Assembly (NCBI GenBank): GCA_964058845.1 | Contig: CAXKVR010000240.1 | Span: 59,717-123,716, forward strand | Reading direction: 5' to 3' | Length of the DNA: 64,000 nt | Source: Carex sylvatica | Lineage: Eukaryota; Streptophyta; Magnoliopsida; Poales; Cyperaceae | Part shown: positions 12,008-22,782 of the stretch, piece after piece | Layout: each line of letters starts with the position of its first letter | How positions within the stretch are numbered: the first letter of the stretch is position 1 | Notes under the pieces: generated by a model | Seen by the model: the letters and a program-made list of their open reading frames with translations, nothing else | Databases searched by the model: none | What the model was told of the DNA's origin: nothing | Position numbers and translations under genes: made by a program

Positions 12008-12087
12008 CAGATACAGAGAGAGAGAGAGTTCTTGAGTAAGAACTCTGTGCGGAACGCCTAATACCAAACTAGTTTAGTTTTGGCTGT

Positions 12088-12097
12088 CTATATAGAG
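12088..12097 (-). promoter_or_regulatory. TATA box of the FERONIA-like gene
   Basis: The minus strand reads ctctatatag here. A start site about 30 bases downstream would fall near 12060, in front of a short CT dinucleotide run (12016-12028) and the proposed leader intron. Confidence 0.5.
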
Positions 12098-12569
12098 ATG
12101 ATCATAGCTGAGGCAAACTAGTCAATTAAGTGTAGAAGCATGGACACGGCTTCCAGACTGGTAGTGACACATTTTATCTTATTCATTACTTTTCTAAACT
12201 GCAAATCGGATTTCCTGTGGCATCATCTCTATACTTTAGTCATGTTGTGTAATCTCGCTCTATTAACTAGTCATCAATTATGAGAAACCATACCGACAAG
12301 GCTGCAATTGATCTATCATTTATATATGTTAAAAAATCAGAACTGGGAACGAGTCAAAGTGAGGGAAGAATTAGGCGGATTCCTAAAGGCAAAGATGGGG
12401 ACCACAAGTCATAATCAGGCTAGTCGATTCTAACGAATTGCTCTTGAGGCTACAGATGGGATGGGGGGTATCTAGAGCCAGAAATTGTGAGCGCGTTTGC
12501 CTTATCCCCCCGTAAATCGTGATGGAATTTTTATTTAATTTTTGTGGTAGGTACTAATGCCATTCTAAG

Positions 12570-12755
12570 CAGTGTTGTAAATAAACTGTATGTGGTTATC
12601 GGGCGTAAAGAGTATCGCTAAGCGACTAATTAAAAATAATTGAAAATAATCAGAAATAATCGACTAATTTATCAGAAAAAACCGTGACAGTTTGATTACC
12701 GCCAACAATTAATTGGCTGATTAATCAGCCTAAATAGACATTATTTACAACACTG
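12570..12755. mobile_element. CAGTGTTGT-type hAT MITE, copy 1
   Basis: A 186-bp element bounded by cagtgttgtaaa and tttacaacactg. Flanking 8-mers attctaag and attccaag differ at one position, consistent with an old hAT target duplication. The sequence matches copies at 25538-25732 and 41034-41198. Confidence 0.85.
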
Positions 12756-13461
12756 ATTCCAAGTTAGCATCTTTATGATTCAAAGTAGACAGTCCATAAC
12801 TTTTTTTGGAACCATGGACTTTGCGAAGCCTAAATATCAAAGTCAACTTTTTTGTTTATAAAGCCTAAATTGTGTCTTGTCTGAACTAATTATCCTTTAA
12901 AGAACTTATTATGAACTAAAATAATGTCAGTTTTCTCTTAGAAAATGTAAAACTTGTTCATTCTTTTTTTTTTATGGTTAGTAAAAGAATTTGTACAGTG
13001 TCATTGTCCAGCTCAAATGGACTTATGGCAATATTTAGACTCTAATATATACATAGATTAGATTGTACATAGTTGAACTAACTTAATTAGAAAAGCTTGT
13101 AAAATATCTAGGTCTCCACGGTCCCCTTTTGCTCTAGGCAAATAGAGTCCAATTGCGTACATCGATTGCTGCTGCATTGATTAAAAAAGTTGACTTTGAT
13201 ATTTAAGCATCGCAAAGTATATTCTAATTAATGCAGCGGCAATCGATGTACACAACTTGTTCATTCTTAAATCTTAAGACCTCCAATAAATCAAAGTTTC
13301 ATACTTTCATTGGATAAATTAGAAAGAAACGGGGGGTTATTGCAATGAAGCCCATTATCTCAGATATCAGGATAGGAACCATGCCAATTTCAATTTTCTT
13401 TGTTATAGGTAAAGCAGATCAGATTTTTCTTTTATCATGAGAGGGAAAAAAAATCAATTTC
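12756..13461. repeat. Intergenic with inverted-repeat debris
   Basis: A 35-base segment around 12822-12856 (gactttgcgaagcctaaata...) recurs inverted at about 13188-13222. A separate imperfect hairpin is formed by gtacatcgattgctgctgc (13158 on) and its mirror near 13230-13253. No gene is recognised. Confidence 0.5.
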
Positions 13462-14243
13462 CCATAAAAACATCTTAATATCCAAAATCTTCCATAGAAA
13501 TTTAACATTTTTTATGTTATCCTCTTTTATTCATTAAATTTGCTCTTTAGACAAATATACCCCTTCATTTTAAATGGACTTGTCTCTTTAAATTAGCAAC
13601 ATAATTGAATTGAATAAGAGGGAAAAGAAAAGAGATGCTTTATCTTCTTCATTTGGTTGTATCTTGTTTTCAGTTCAGTCCTTTATACTGGCATGAATTG
13701 TAAATATTTGGCATTATGGCCATGTACCAGTGGAGAGCCAAGAGACTATATATGACAACATATACAAATCTAACCTGATCTTAATTAATAAGCTTCAACT
13801 TGGATTACAAGTTATCAAACACAATGCCAAATCACTTGATGCAGATTTTGCAGTTTTAAGTTACCATATAAAATTAAGTACAAAGCCCAGTGACTTTATG
13901 TTTTTCGGTAAATAGAATAGATCAGTTCTTTACTCCTTGCAGTCAATAATAAATCTTGTCAATTTGTGTGTTGAATACTTGTGGAGAAAGTTGTTCTGGT
14001 ACTGATATGTACTGACATAACGCTATTCTTTGTTCCATAAGAGAAGGGGGAGTTTAGGCGCGAAGATCAAGTGTCTTTATTTCTCTCTTATTCAATTCAA
14101 TAATGTCGCTAATTTAAAGTGACAACTTCATTCGAAATGAAGGGGTATATTTGTCTAAATAGTAAATTTATCGAATAAAAGAGAATAAAAGAAATGATGT
14201 TAAATTTTATGGAGATATTAGACATTGAGATGTTTTAATGAGA
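13462..14243. mobile_element. Foldback element with about 180-bp inverted repeats
   Basis: The left arm (about 13462-13640) contains cataaaaacatct, tagacaaatataccccttc and a later gaattgaataagag. The right arm (about 14060-14243) has the mirror images in reverse order. The spacer of about 420 bp has no coding frame. I could not settle the target-site duplication. Confidence 0.6.
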
Positions 14244-15040
14244 AAATTAGAAATTTTAGAAGTTTACATCGGTACACCAGAATGTTTTCCTATAAAAAGG
14301 AATTATAAAGTTGAAATTAGTAAAGAAAGAATGAAAAAGAAAAACAATAATTTTGAATGTGTTAGTCCCCGGCCTAACACTTTGAATGATGAGCCTATAA
14401 CAATTTACTGGTTTTCAGACCCAAAATTTTCGTCTTTGAATTTATTTTTCAAAGTGTAATAGTACAGTGGGCCAGAACCTGACTCAATGTTGTGGCCATA
14501 AAATAATTTACTGATAATGGAGAATCATTGATACAACAAAAACACATGCATATTTTGTTTCAATTTGAAAAATGACAGTATAGAACCGCAAAAGAGAGGA
14601 TGAAACAGATCATATGCCTCATTGTGCGCCGGTGAAAAGACCCACATCTGATCTCTTCCCTTTTTGCCACCTGCACAGAGGTGAAATCGATTGCTCCTCC
14701 GCACCCTTAGTTCCGATAAGATATCATGTAGCTTCGTCCATGCTTATTATTTCTTCATTATTTTATCATTATGTTTTCGGTTCTGTAATCTATATATTAA
14801 TTTCAAGTATTCACTGTTTTTCTATCCACTGTAATCTGATTATGATGAATGAATGAAACTCAGGTGAAAAAGAACATTGAACAGAATCAACAAAACCTCT
14901 ATAATTTTTTTCAAATTAAATTATATGTATTTCTTCAAATGAACTTTTTCCAATCACCTCAGTGAAATTCTAACAGTATACTATATTCTGTATAACATAT
15001 CTAGCAAATTCACACATTATCACAGTCATTTTGACTTTTG
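14244..15040. other. 3' flank of the kinase-less paralogue
   Basis: Non-coding sequence downstream of the minus-strand gene. Small open frames here show no family signature. Part of it probably serves as 3' untranslated region. Confidence 0.4.
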
Positions 15041-15098
15041 AGTTCAGGATCTGAGAGAAAACAGCACCAAGAGTGAGTCCATCAGAACCTAGCTATCC
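15041..15098 (-). pseudogene. Remnant of a FERONIA-type C-terminal tail
   Basis: Just past the stop codon of the truncated paralogue the minus strand still encodes, in a shifted frame, a tail resembling SDGLTLGAVFSQI, the counterpart of LTPSAVFSQI at the end of the intact neighbour. Its presence shows that an internal segment, including the whole kinase domain, was lost rather than the 3' end of the gene. Confidence 0.8.
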
Positions 15099-16664
15099 TC
15101 ATCTGGCATCATGAAAAGTGGCAACAGAAGCTGATATAAAAGAGTTATAGCTATCTGCAGTGGTACTGTTACTTGTAATATTTGTCTCCGCTGGTATCGA
15201 CATAGTCATACTGTCACTTGTTTTTTCTTCTTCGGACTCCCTTTCCTTCCTTTTCTGGCTTTCGTTGATCACAAATAAGCAGATACAGCCACCTAATAAA
15301 AAGAGGAGCAAAATACCGCTAACGACTCCACCTACGATTGCCATGACATTTCTTTTTGAGTCATGATACATCTTACTATCAGCCTTGCTTGGGTCAATTG
15401 TATGGTATGCTATCGGTACCGGGTTCAAACCCGCAAGGTTGTTTTCTGCCATGCTCATCTTAAACACCTCAAGACCATTCAATATCGCATCATAGAACAT
15501 AGGTTGCGTCAGTGCATCTGGGTGAAGTTCAATCCACATATCCATTTGACCCGACCCGGTTGTAATAATGACATAATCCTTGTAAACGGGTATACCAATT
15601 CCACTACTCTGCTTAATTACATCAAATACTCTCTGTGCAGTCTGGTTATTAATATAAATATTGAAAACCCGTTGGTTCTGCATGGTTAAGGGGTACTGAA
15701 TCTCACAAAAGTGGAATCTCAGGAGGTAGAAGAATCCGGCATCTATGGTTAGGATCCAAGTGAGATTGTAATTAAGGTTGATTTGAGGGTTTGGACCCAT
15801 TGATCTTGCTGTCTCATACACTATAACCGGTGCAATATATTGTGGCATAGTTCTTGGATACTCAATTGTGACATTTGAATCATTTTGAAAGGTGACACCA
15901 AAAGCCGCACCGAATATGTACCTCGAGTCATCATCCCATGATCGGTACAAACCACCAGAGTCTTGAGAAGGACCTAAGGATTGGCCGCCTACATTGAGCC
16001 GGTACATGGTTTGAAAAGCCATACCTGGGTCGTATGGAAACTCGGTCGGCTTATCACCATTAGCCAAGTAAGCGTTTGATAAACTGAAAATATCTGGAGA
16101 TGACACAATCTCGATACCATTTATAAATGCGTATTCGTTTAGGTGCTTGGTAGATGGCGTGAAGGTTAGTTTTAGAGTTGTTGAAGTGACATTGATGGAG
16201 AACTCCCGAATTAGATACTCATAATTCAAAGCCTCCGCTGTAAGCCAGGCACTGAAATTGGAAAGAAGAGTGTAGGGACCCGCAGTGACAGTAAAGTACG
16301 AGTCAGATGCGAGGTGGTTGGAATAGTTGGTGGGGTAAAAGTAGAGTCGAAGGAAGTACCGGCCCGGTGAGAGAGGGAAAGTGTAGGTATAACTTGAGGT
16401 GAAGATACTGGCAGCTGTGAATGGTACCTCTGGTACCGACTCGTCCCGGTACGGGATGGTCAAAGTTTCTCTGGTTGCTTGAGAAATGTATTTTGAATCA
16501 ATGTCACCGACCCATACACGGTTATTTTTTTTGTCTTGGATGGTACCGGATGTGCCACAGCTTAAAAGGATGAGTGTCGAATCGGTTGCCAAAGCCGGGA
16601 CAGTGAAATGGAAGAACAAGAGGGAAGGAAAGATTAGGATGAGAGATGAGATGATGTAAGTCAT
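15099..16664 (-). CDS. Kinase-less FERONIA-like receptor paralogue
   Basis: An intact frame of 521 residues colinear with residues 1 to about 535 of the neighbouring receptor kinase. It has a signal peptide (about 1-27), a complete tandem malectin-like ectodomain (about 30-405) sharing long identical blocks such as ETARSMGPNPQINLNYN, a transmembrane helix (about 440-465) and a short basic juxtamembrane segment. It then ends at TFHDAR where the kinase should begin. No kinase motif remains. The protein would be a membrane-anchored malectin-like receptor without signalling output, conceivably a decoy or co-receptor; that is inference. It may instead be a young pseudogene. The absence of any disabling mutation over 1.5 kb and the TATA box close upstream favour expression. 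Confidence 0.85.
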   Translation of the reverse strand: MTYIISSLILIFPSLLFFHFTVPALATDSTLILLSCGTSGTIQDKKNNRVWVGDIDSKYISQATRETLTIPYRDESVPEVPFTAASIFTSSYTYTFPLSPGRYFLRLYFYPTNYSNHLASDSYFTVTAGPYTLLSNFSAWLTAEALNYEYLIREFSINVTSTTLKLTFTPSTKHLNEYAFINGIEIVSSPDIFSLSNAYLANGDKPTEFPYDPGMAFQTMYRLNVGGQSLGPSQDSGGLYRSWDDDSRYIFGAAFGVTFQNDSNVTIEYPRTMPQYIAPVIVYETARSMGPNPQINLNYNLTWILTIDAGFFYLLRFHFCEIQYPLTMQNQRVFNIYINNQTAQRVFDVIKQSSGIGIPVYKDYVIITTGSGQMDMWIELHPDALTQPMFYDAILNGLEVFKMSMAENNLAGLNPVPIAYHTIDPSKADSKMYHDSKRNVMAIVGGVVSGILLLFLLGGCICLFVINESQKRKERESEEEKTSDSMTMSIPAETNITSNSTTADSYNSFISASVATFHDAR

Positions 16665-16732
16665 TGTTCAGTAAAAGTGATTGAGAAGGAATTTGATCAG
16701 TGTCTAGTGCCAAATAACCAGCTGGGAATATT

Positions 16733-16745
16733 GATATATATATAG
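16733..16745 (-). promoter_or_regulatory. TATA box of the kinase-less paralogue
   Basis: The minus strand reads ctatatatatatc about 70 bases upstream of the ATG at 16664, implying a short leader of about 40 bases without the intron proposed for the neighbouring gene. Confidence 0.5.
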
Positions 16746-17095
16746 TTGGTTGAGTCTAAGGTACAACTGTTGCTGAGCAAGCTATTTGATCAGAGTCAAC
16801 AATGGCAAAGCACAAGGAGTGACTTCCCTGAAATTTACAAATTTTATTTTTATTTTTAGTTTCTTCCTCCGCCAATATGAGTCAATATAGTCGGAATCAG
16901 TGTTTGCCTTTTTTTTATTATTATTATTGATGATGAGTGTTTGCCTTTAATAATGGAGGATATTTATGGTGTCGGTGAAGGTGACACCGTTTTTTTTTTT
17001 TTTTTTTTTTTTTTGTTTGAGGGTTAGTGGAAAAAATCCACTAAAATTTTGATATATAAAAAAAGTATTTACAAGAAGAGAAAAGGTTTTTATCC
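16746..17095. other. Upstream flank with long poly-T run
   Basis: Contains a T homopolymer of about 25 bases (from 16990) and a small hairpin formed by gggttagtgg and ccactaacc (about 17025-17102). No gene is recognised. Confidence 0.5.
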
Positions 17096-18748
17096 ACTAA
17101 CCTTTGTTCACATATTGTTCACAACTTTATCTAATTTCAGTTTTAACTGTCATTAAATTTTTACGATCTCACTTGTTAACGATCTCGTTTCCTCTCCTAG
17201 TTAAACATCTTATCCCGCGACTCTGTATCTTTTTTTTTTTTAATTTCATTTTCGAATCTTTTATTTCCGATCAGATCTGCTCTGCGATTTCCTTCCTCTT
17301 TCGTCTCGAGGCAACATTCAAGAGTGATCTGAGAGAAACGAGAACCTTCATGAGATTTCCTTCCTCTTTCTCAACGAAACCTTCAGGAGTAGATTTCGAT
17401 CAGATAGAAATTGTCATGATTGAACAACATGTCGAAATTTAAATCTTGTGAGTTATTTCTTTATTTCTGTTGAATTTATTGTTTGATTTGATGCAGTAAC
17501 GGATCTAGTATTGTTTTGAACTTTTATTTGAATTTGTTTTTTGATTTGATGCAATAAGGGATCTCATAATCATCTTGTGAAAATTTGGAGAAAAGAGATG
17601 ATAGAGAGGCGATATGGAGTATTAATCTTGTCGTTTTACAGTATTCACCGTTAAATTTACAGTATTCATCTTGTAATTTTATGGTATTCATCTTGTGAAC
17701 AGTTACTAATGTTTAACAATGTGATTGTAAAAATTTGATGTATTAATGTTTTATAGTTTGCATCTGTTAATTTTATTGTTTGCATCTGTTGTCTTCATTG
17801 TATGCAGTAACAGATTTAGCATTTTAACAGAGATTTTATCTGAATATTATTCGTATGTTGTTATTTCGTTTGATTGTGTATTCACCATTTTTTTACAGTA
17901 CATATATATCTGAATTACAAGATATATGTAATATTTTACAGGATATGGTACATGGTAGTTTCAATGATTCTAGATGTTTGAAAATTTTAATTACATTTTT
18001 TATAAGATGTGTTATATAAGTTACAACATTGAGTTAGTAATTTTACAGGATTGACGCAAGTCAAATAAAATTTTTTCTGGATGTTTAAAAATGATAATTA
18101 CATTTTTATATTGTTTGTTACATAAGTTACAACATTGAGTTAGTAATTTTACAAGATTGGCGCAGATCTAATGACAGTGTTCCTAAATGGTTGAAAAAAA
18201 TAATAATTACATTTTTATAATATTTATTACATAAGTTACAGCATTGATTTAGTAATTTTACAGAATTGGCGCAAGTTAATTTTACAGCATTGATTTTGTA
18301 GTATTGAATTTATAGTGAGATCCTAAAGGAAAAAATTATGAAATTAAAAAAAAAAATTATAATTTTGCGGAAAAAAAATATTTTCGAGGTTTATTTTGAA
18401 AAAAATGCCAGTTGTAGATGTTTTTCCGAATTTGGAATGTATTAGAAGTTTTTGTAAAATTGTCATTAATCACAAATAACTGTCATTAACTACAAATAAC
18501 TGTCATTAACCGTTAGTAAGAAAAGTACAGTTAGTTGTCAAGTAGTCCCGCACAAAATACAGTTAGTTTGCCAAGTTAACCAAGTTGCAAACCGTTAATA
18601 AAAGTTTCTTGATGTTTGAAATTTTTTATTACACTTTTTATAAGATTGCTTTTACAAGTTACAGCATTGAATTATTAAATTTATAGGATTGGCGTATGTC
18701 AAATGGCTGTTTTTCTGTGAACAAATGGTGAACCAATGTCTGTGGACA
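17096..18748. mobile_element. Possible TIR element with internal tandem repeats
   Basis: The left end (from ccactaacctttgttcac) and the mirror of the right end (about 18717-18748) agree at about 23 of 30 positions. The interior has 58-60 bp repeats around 17470-17560 and four degenerate units of about 107 bp. No transposase frame was recognised and no target duplication found, so the element call is tentative. Confidence 0.3.
17930..18710. repeat. About 107-bp degenerate tandem repeats
   Basis: The motif aagttacaacattgagtta recurs at 18018, 18124 and 18233 (spacing 106 and 109), with an outlying copy at 18656. Each unit also carries an attttacaggattggcg-like segment and an aattacattttt segment. 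Confidence 0.7.
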
Positions 18749-18749
18749 A

Positions 18750-19119
18750 TTAGACGCTTCCTTTTATAATTTTAAATCATACAAATAAACTATTGATTTC
18801 ATTCAATATTACAAGCAATGCATATATGTGAAAAATTATAATATTTACACTTTGTTTATTACAAACAACACGTCGGAAAAACGATGACAGGTTATGGTTA
18901 ATTATGATCGTTGATTTTTTTATCTTCTGCCAAAAGAATTTCATATTCCATATTTATTATGAACAAAAAGTTCTATGTGACATAAAACTTTCATATTCCA
19001 TATTTCATATTTATTATGAACAAAAGTTATATCCTTTTTACCAAAAAAACTTAAAATTTTAATTATTACCGTAGTAAAAATATATATGAAAATAGTCATA
19101 AGATGGGTCATTTTTCGTT
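18750..19119. other. Intergenic, no gene recognised
   Basis: AT-rich. A segment of about 45 bases containing catattccatatttattatg is present twice (about 18942 and 18990-19020). Confidence 0.4.
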
Positions 19120-19510
19120 GAGGAGGGTTTAAATGCCTCTATTTTTTGTGTCTCCATCATGCCTCCATTTTTAAAAACTTTAATAACTTAAAATTTAAAT
19201 TTTAAAATTCAAAATAAAACCGTTGGATATGAACTACATCATTTTATCTATGCACATGTAAAAAATTATGCTATTTCAACTTTATTTTGGTTGTCATCTT
19301 GAACTTGTAAAAATGTATACTAATGTGGATAATTTCTAGACATTGATTTTTTTAACTTATTAATTCACATAAAAAAAAATCAAAATGTGATAACTTTTTA
19401 TGGGCACATAGATCACATCTAATGGTTTTATTTTGATGTTTAAGTTTTAAGTTTCGAGTTATTTAAGTTTTTAAAAATGGAGGCATGATGGAGACATTTG
19501 AACCCTCTTC
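19120..19510. mobile_element. Foldback MITE family B, copy 1
   Basis: The ends gaggagggtttaaatg and catttgaaccctcttc are mirror-related, and the inverted similarity runs well inward through tgcctccatttttaaa. Flanks tttttcgtt (19111-19119) and tttttcatt (19511-19519) match at 8 of 9, indicating a 9-bp target duplication typical of Mutator-like elements. Confidence 0.8.
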
Positions 19511-19544
19511 TTTTTCATTATATGTAAATTGAAAATATGAAGCA

Positions 19545-19895
19545 GAAAAGCTCAAATGCCTTTACTTTTTAATTTTCTAATAACAAAAATTCTAAAATTT
19601 ATATATCAATATAAAATCGTTAGATGTGATTTATATTATTTTTCTCTATATATATATATAATTTTTTTTTAATTTGATTTTATATATTGGTGTATTTTTA
19701 CAAGCTATTAATACTAATCAAAACAAATTTGAATAATTTGAAATATATGATCTTTTAAGTGTGAAATTGAGAAATATATCACATCTAATGACTTATTTTG
19801 GTATTTAAGTCTTAAATTTTAAAATATTGTATTTCTAAAAATTAGAAACATGATAAAACACAAAAATGAATATATTTGAATCTTCTTCATAGTCT
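19545..19895. mobile_element. Foldback MITE family B, degenerate copy
   Basis: Shares with its left neighbour the order ctcaaatgcctttac, then a cgttagatgtgat segment, then its mirror, ending tttgaatcttcttc. It is more diverged than the copy at 19120 and its ends are approximate. Confidence 0.5.
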
Positions 19896-20269
19896 ATGAA
19901 GTAATGAGCCGTTCCTAGATTTAACTTATATAGAGAAGTCTTGCATTTTTTTTTTAAATTGTACAAGATCCAAAGGAATTGCAGAGACCTGTTATTTTAA
20001 ATCTAACATTTCATTTATTTTAAGATTTATGCATAACAAACAATTTCTATTGAGATCTCTACATTTCAAAAAATAAAAAAAATTGAATTTGAAATAACAT
20101 AAACCATGCAATTCCTTTGAATTACAGCAGATTTATTTCCTAAATTACCTCTTTTTATCTATGAAATTTGGAGCTCAAACTAAAAAAAAAAATACCTTTT
20201 TTTACCACCTAAAAATGACAGATATAAAATATATTTTCCAAAATTGGAGAAGAACCGAATTAGGGGAGC
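19896..20269. other. Intergenic, no gene recognised
   Basis: AT-rich. A short inverted pair (ccaaaggaattgcag near 19970 and its mirror near 20110) suggests another small decayed foldback element. Confidence 0.35.
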
Positions 20270-20278
20270 TCATACTTG

Positions 20279-21354
20279 GAATTTTTTTGATAAACCATAA
20301 TTAAAAAAATTAATTTTAGTAATCCAGCATGATTGCTTTTTTTTTTTCAAAAACCACAAGAACCGGAGGAGCCCTCCGGTTCCATTTTTTTTTTTTTTTT
20401 TTTTTTTTTTGGGACCGGGTGGCTCCTCCGGTCCCAATTTTTTTTTTTTTTTTACAGTTTTTTTCATGCGGCGATCTGTGTAGCATCTCTATTTTTATGT
20501 ATATGTAATATATGTATATGTATGTATATATGTATATGTATATATATGTATATATAATATAATGTAATATATGTATAATATAATTCTGAATTTTTTTTAT
20601 AAACCATAATTAAGAAAATAATTTATACTTACATACTTATATACATATATTGGGAATGGCTAATTTGTTGCTGGCAGCATTTCTGTCCGAGGTGCTGTCG
20701 GCCGTTTTTTTATTTTGTGATGTCCAAATAACAAATCCAAACCGTTAGATGTTTAATTCATATTATAATCTACTTGGAGATCAAATTTTATATTTTTTTA
20801 AATTTTTTTACTATTTATTAAGCTGGTTTGAAAACTGCTGATTTCAGTAAATTTCTGCAGCATTGAAATCAGCAGTTTTCAAACCAGCTTAATAAATAGT
20901 AAACAAATTCAAAAAAATGTAAAATTTGGTCTCCAAGTAGATTATAATATGGATTAAACATCTAACGGTTTGGATTTGTTGTTTGGATATCACAAAATAA
21001 AAAAACGGCCGGCAGCACCTCGGACAGAAATGTTGCCAGCAACAAATTAGCCGGTCCTTGCATATATTATATTATATTATATTATATATACATATATATA
21101 CATATACATATAGATATACATATATACATATATAAAAAATAGAGATGCTACACAAATCGCCGCACGGAAAAAAATATAAAAAAACTGTAAAAAATAAAAT
21201 AAAATTTGGGACCGGAGGAGCCACCCGGTCCAAAAAAAAAAAAAAAAATGGGACCGGAGGGCTCCTCCGGTTCTTGTGGTTTTTAAAAAAAAAAAAGCAA
21301 TCATGCTGGATTAGTGAAAATGATTTTTTTAATTATGGTTTATCAAAAAAATTC
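20279..21354. mobile_element. 1.08-kb Mutator-like foldback with nested insertion
   Basis: Ends are gaatttttttgataaacc and its mirror image. A perfect 9-bp duplication, tcatacttg, flanks it at 20270-20278 and 21355-21363. Each arm holds a GC-rich hairpin (accggaggagccctccggt type) set between long T or A runs, followed by a gatctgtgtagcatctct segment. The centre is occupied by a second palindromic element at 20652-21060. A third partial copy of the terminal sequence lies at about 20586-20620, so the element has rearranged internally. Confidence 0.85.
20652..21060. mobile_element. Nested palindromic MITE
   Basis: A 409-bp near-perfect palindrome whose arms begin ggctaatttgttgctggc and continue through ttctgtccgaggtgctg to a centre near 20855. 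An 8-bp duplication, catatatt, flanks it at 20644-20651 and 21061-21068, fitting a hAT-type insertion into the outer element. Confidence 0.8.
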
Positions 21355-21363
21355 TCATACTTG

Positions 21364-21574
21364 ACCAGATTTATAGAAGCAAAGATGGGGGCCACATGTC
21401 ATAGTCAGTTTAGTGGTCTCCAACTGATTGCTCCAAAGACTCCAGCTGGATTGACTATACTGGTATGTACGACTTGAGTAGCTGGAGAGCAAATACAACA
21501 GCGTTGCGAAATTTCTATTCTTGTACTCTCAGTTCCTTCCCTTATCAGTATTATCATTTATCAAAAAAATTAGG
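21364..21574. other. Intergenic, no gene recognised
   Basis: No feature is seen. The segment is slightly richer in GC than its surroundings but has no coding signature. Confidence 0.35.
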
Positions 21575-21795
21575 GAGGAGTTTTTGTTCGAAAGATTTTG
21601 AACAAAATCTCATCCAAAATCATTTGTAAATCGTCGGATCTATGTTAAAATTTACAGAGATAGTTTAAATTTACAGAACCGTTAGAGTTATTAAATTTTA
21701 AATATATGTTATGCTGGCACGGATTTTAAAGCAAAACAAAGGGTAAGATTCGGTTTAAAATGAGATTTTGTTCAAAGCTTTTTGGATAAAATTCA
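21575..21795. mobile_element. Short foldback element
   Basis: The segment attttgaacaaaatctcat near the left end is mirrored by atgagattttgttcaaa near the right end, enclosing about 140 bp. Precise ends and target duplication are unresolved. Confidence 0.45.
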
Positions 21796-22154
21796 ATTCC
21801 AAAAATTATAGTAAAACAAAGTCACAGTAAGAACATGTGCAGTTGTAACGCGAATATGCAGAATGAAATTTCACGTGTACGGCAACTTACAAATTTATTT
21901 ACGAAAACTCATACCACAGATTTTAAAGTTACATTGAGGAGATTATATGTACGCTTCACGAAATAGTTCACAGATAATCTGAAATCCCACTAAAGTTCAC
22001 CCTTTAATATATATTTTTTGGGCCACAAAAGAATGCTACAACTTAAATTCTGAGAAAATCGGAGAATAAAACAGAAAGCAGAGAGAATGTTGTTTATCGG
22101 TGCAGTAGAATATCATCCGAGCTCTCTCTGAAGAGCCCGAAAAAATTGGAAATA

Positions 22155-22195
22155 TGGGCTCCTTGGCCCATTATTAGTAATCTTTGGGCCCAAAT
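22155..22195. promoter_or_regulatory. Cluster of GGGCC/site II-like motifs
   Basis: Within 40 bases occur tgggctc, ttggccca and tgggcccaaa. Such site II (TGGGCY) motifs usually mark promoters of plant housekeeping genes. The sequence after it (to about 22600) is richer in GC than its surroundings and has a small 72-codon frame of no known family, so this may be the orphan 5' part of a broken or non-coding gene. Confidence 0.35.
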
Positions 22196-22782
22196 CTGAC
22201 CCAAATTAGTTGATGCTTTCACGCCTTGCTTCCTTTGCTTGTGCATGGACGCTTGCTTTGGTGTATTTCTCTGAAGCTTACACGTATGAGTTGCACCTGC
22301 CGCTCCCTTCTCTTTTTCAATCGTCTTTTGTTCTACGACTGTGGTTCTACTCGAAATCGGAAGATTGTTCATGCATTCGAACTAATGTAATTAATTGTCG
22401 CTTCTTCTTTTTTCAATCACCTTTTTAGTTTTCTTTTTAACACTTACCCAGCGTTCACTAATTCAGTGTTTTTATTTTTATAATTTTTTTAATATTTTCA
22501 GGGTCAGATCACAAAAAGACAGCTGCCTGGCTCTCATAATTAGGTATCTGCTGGATTGGTTAATTCCTTGGTACAGGTACAGGAAATTTCTTTCTCTTTT
22601 CTTTTTTATATCTTAAATTAAAAAGCGGTGTCATTATGCAGAAGTTTTTATTTCTTTAGAAGCAAATGGAATTTCCTTTTATTTACTCCAATGCATGTTT
22701 TTTTGAACCAAATATAATAATTACATATCTAGAACTTACAAGCATTAGTTATAAAGTGATTTTCCGCTCCTATTTATCATAT

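Noticed and set aside
20270..20557. Lysine-rich or phenylalanine-rich frames on both strands, mirrored at 21077-21477
   Set aside because: They are translations of T/A homopolymers and the terminal repeats of a palindromic element.
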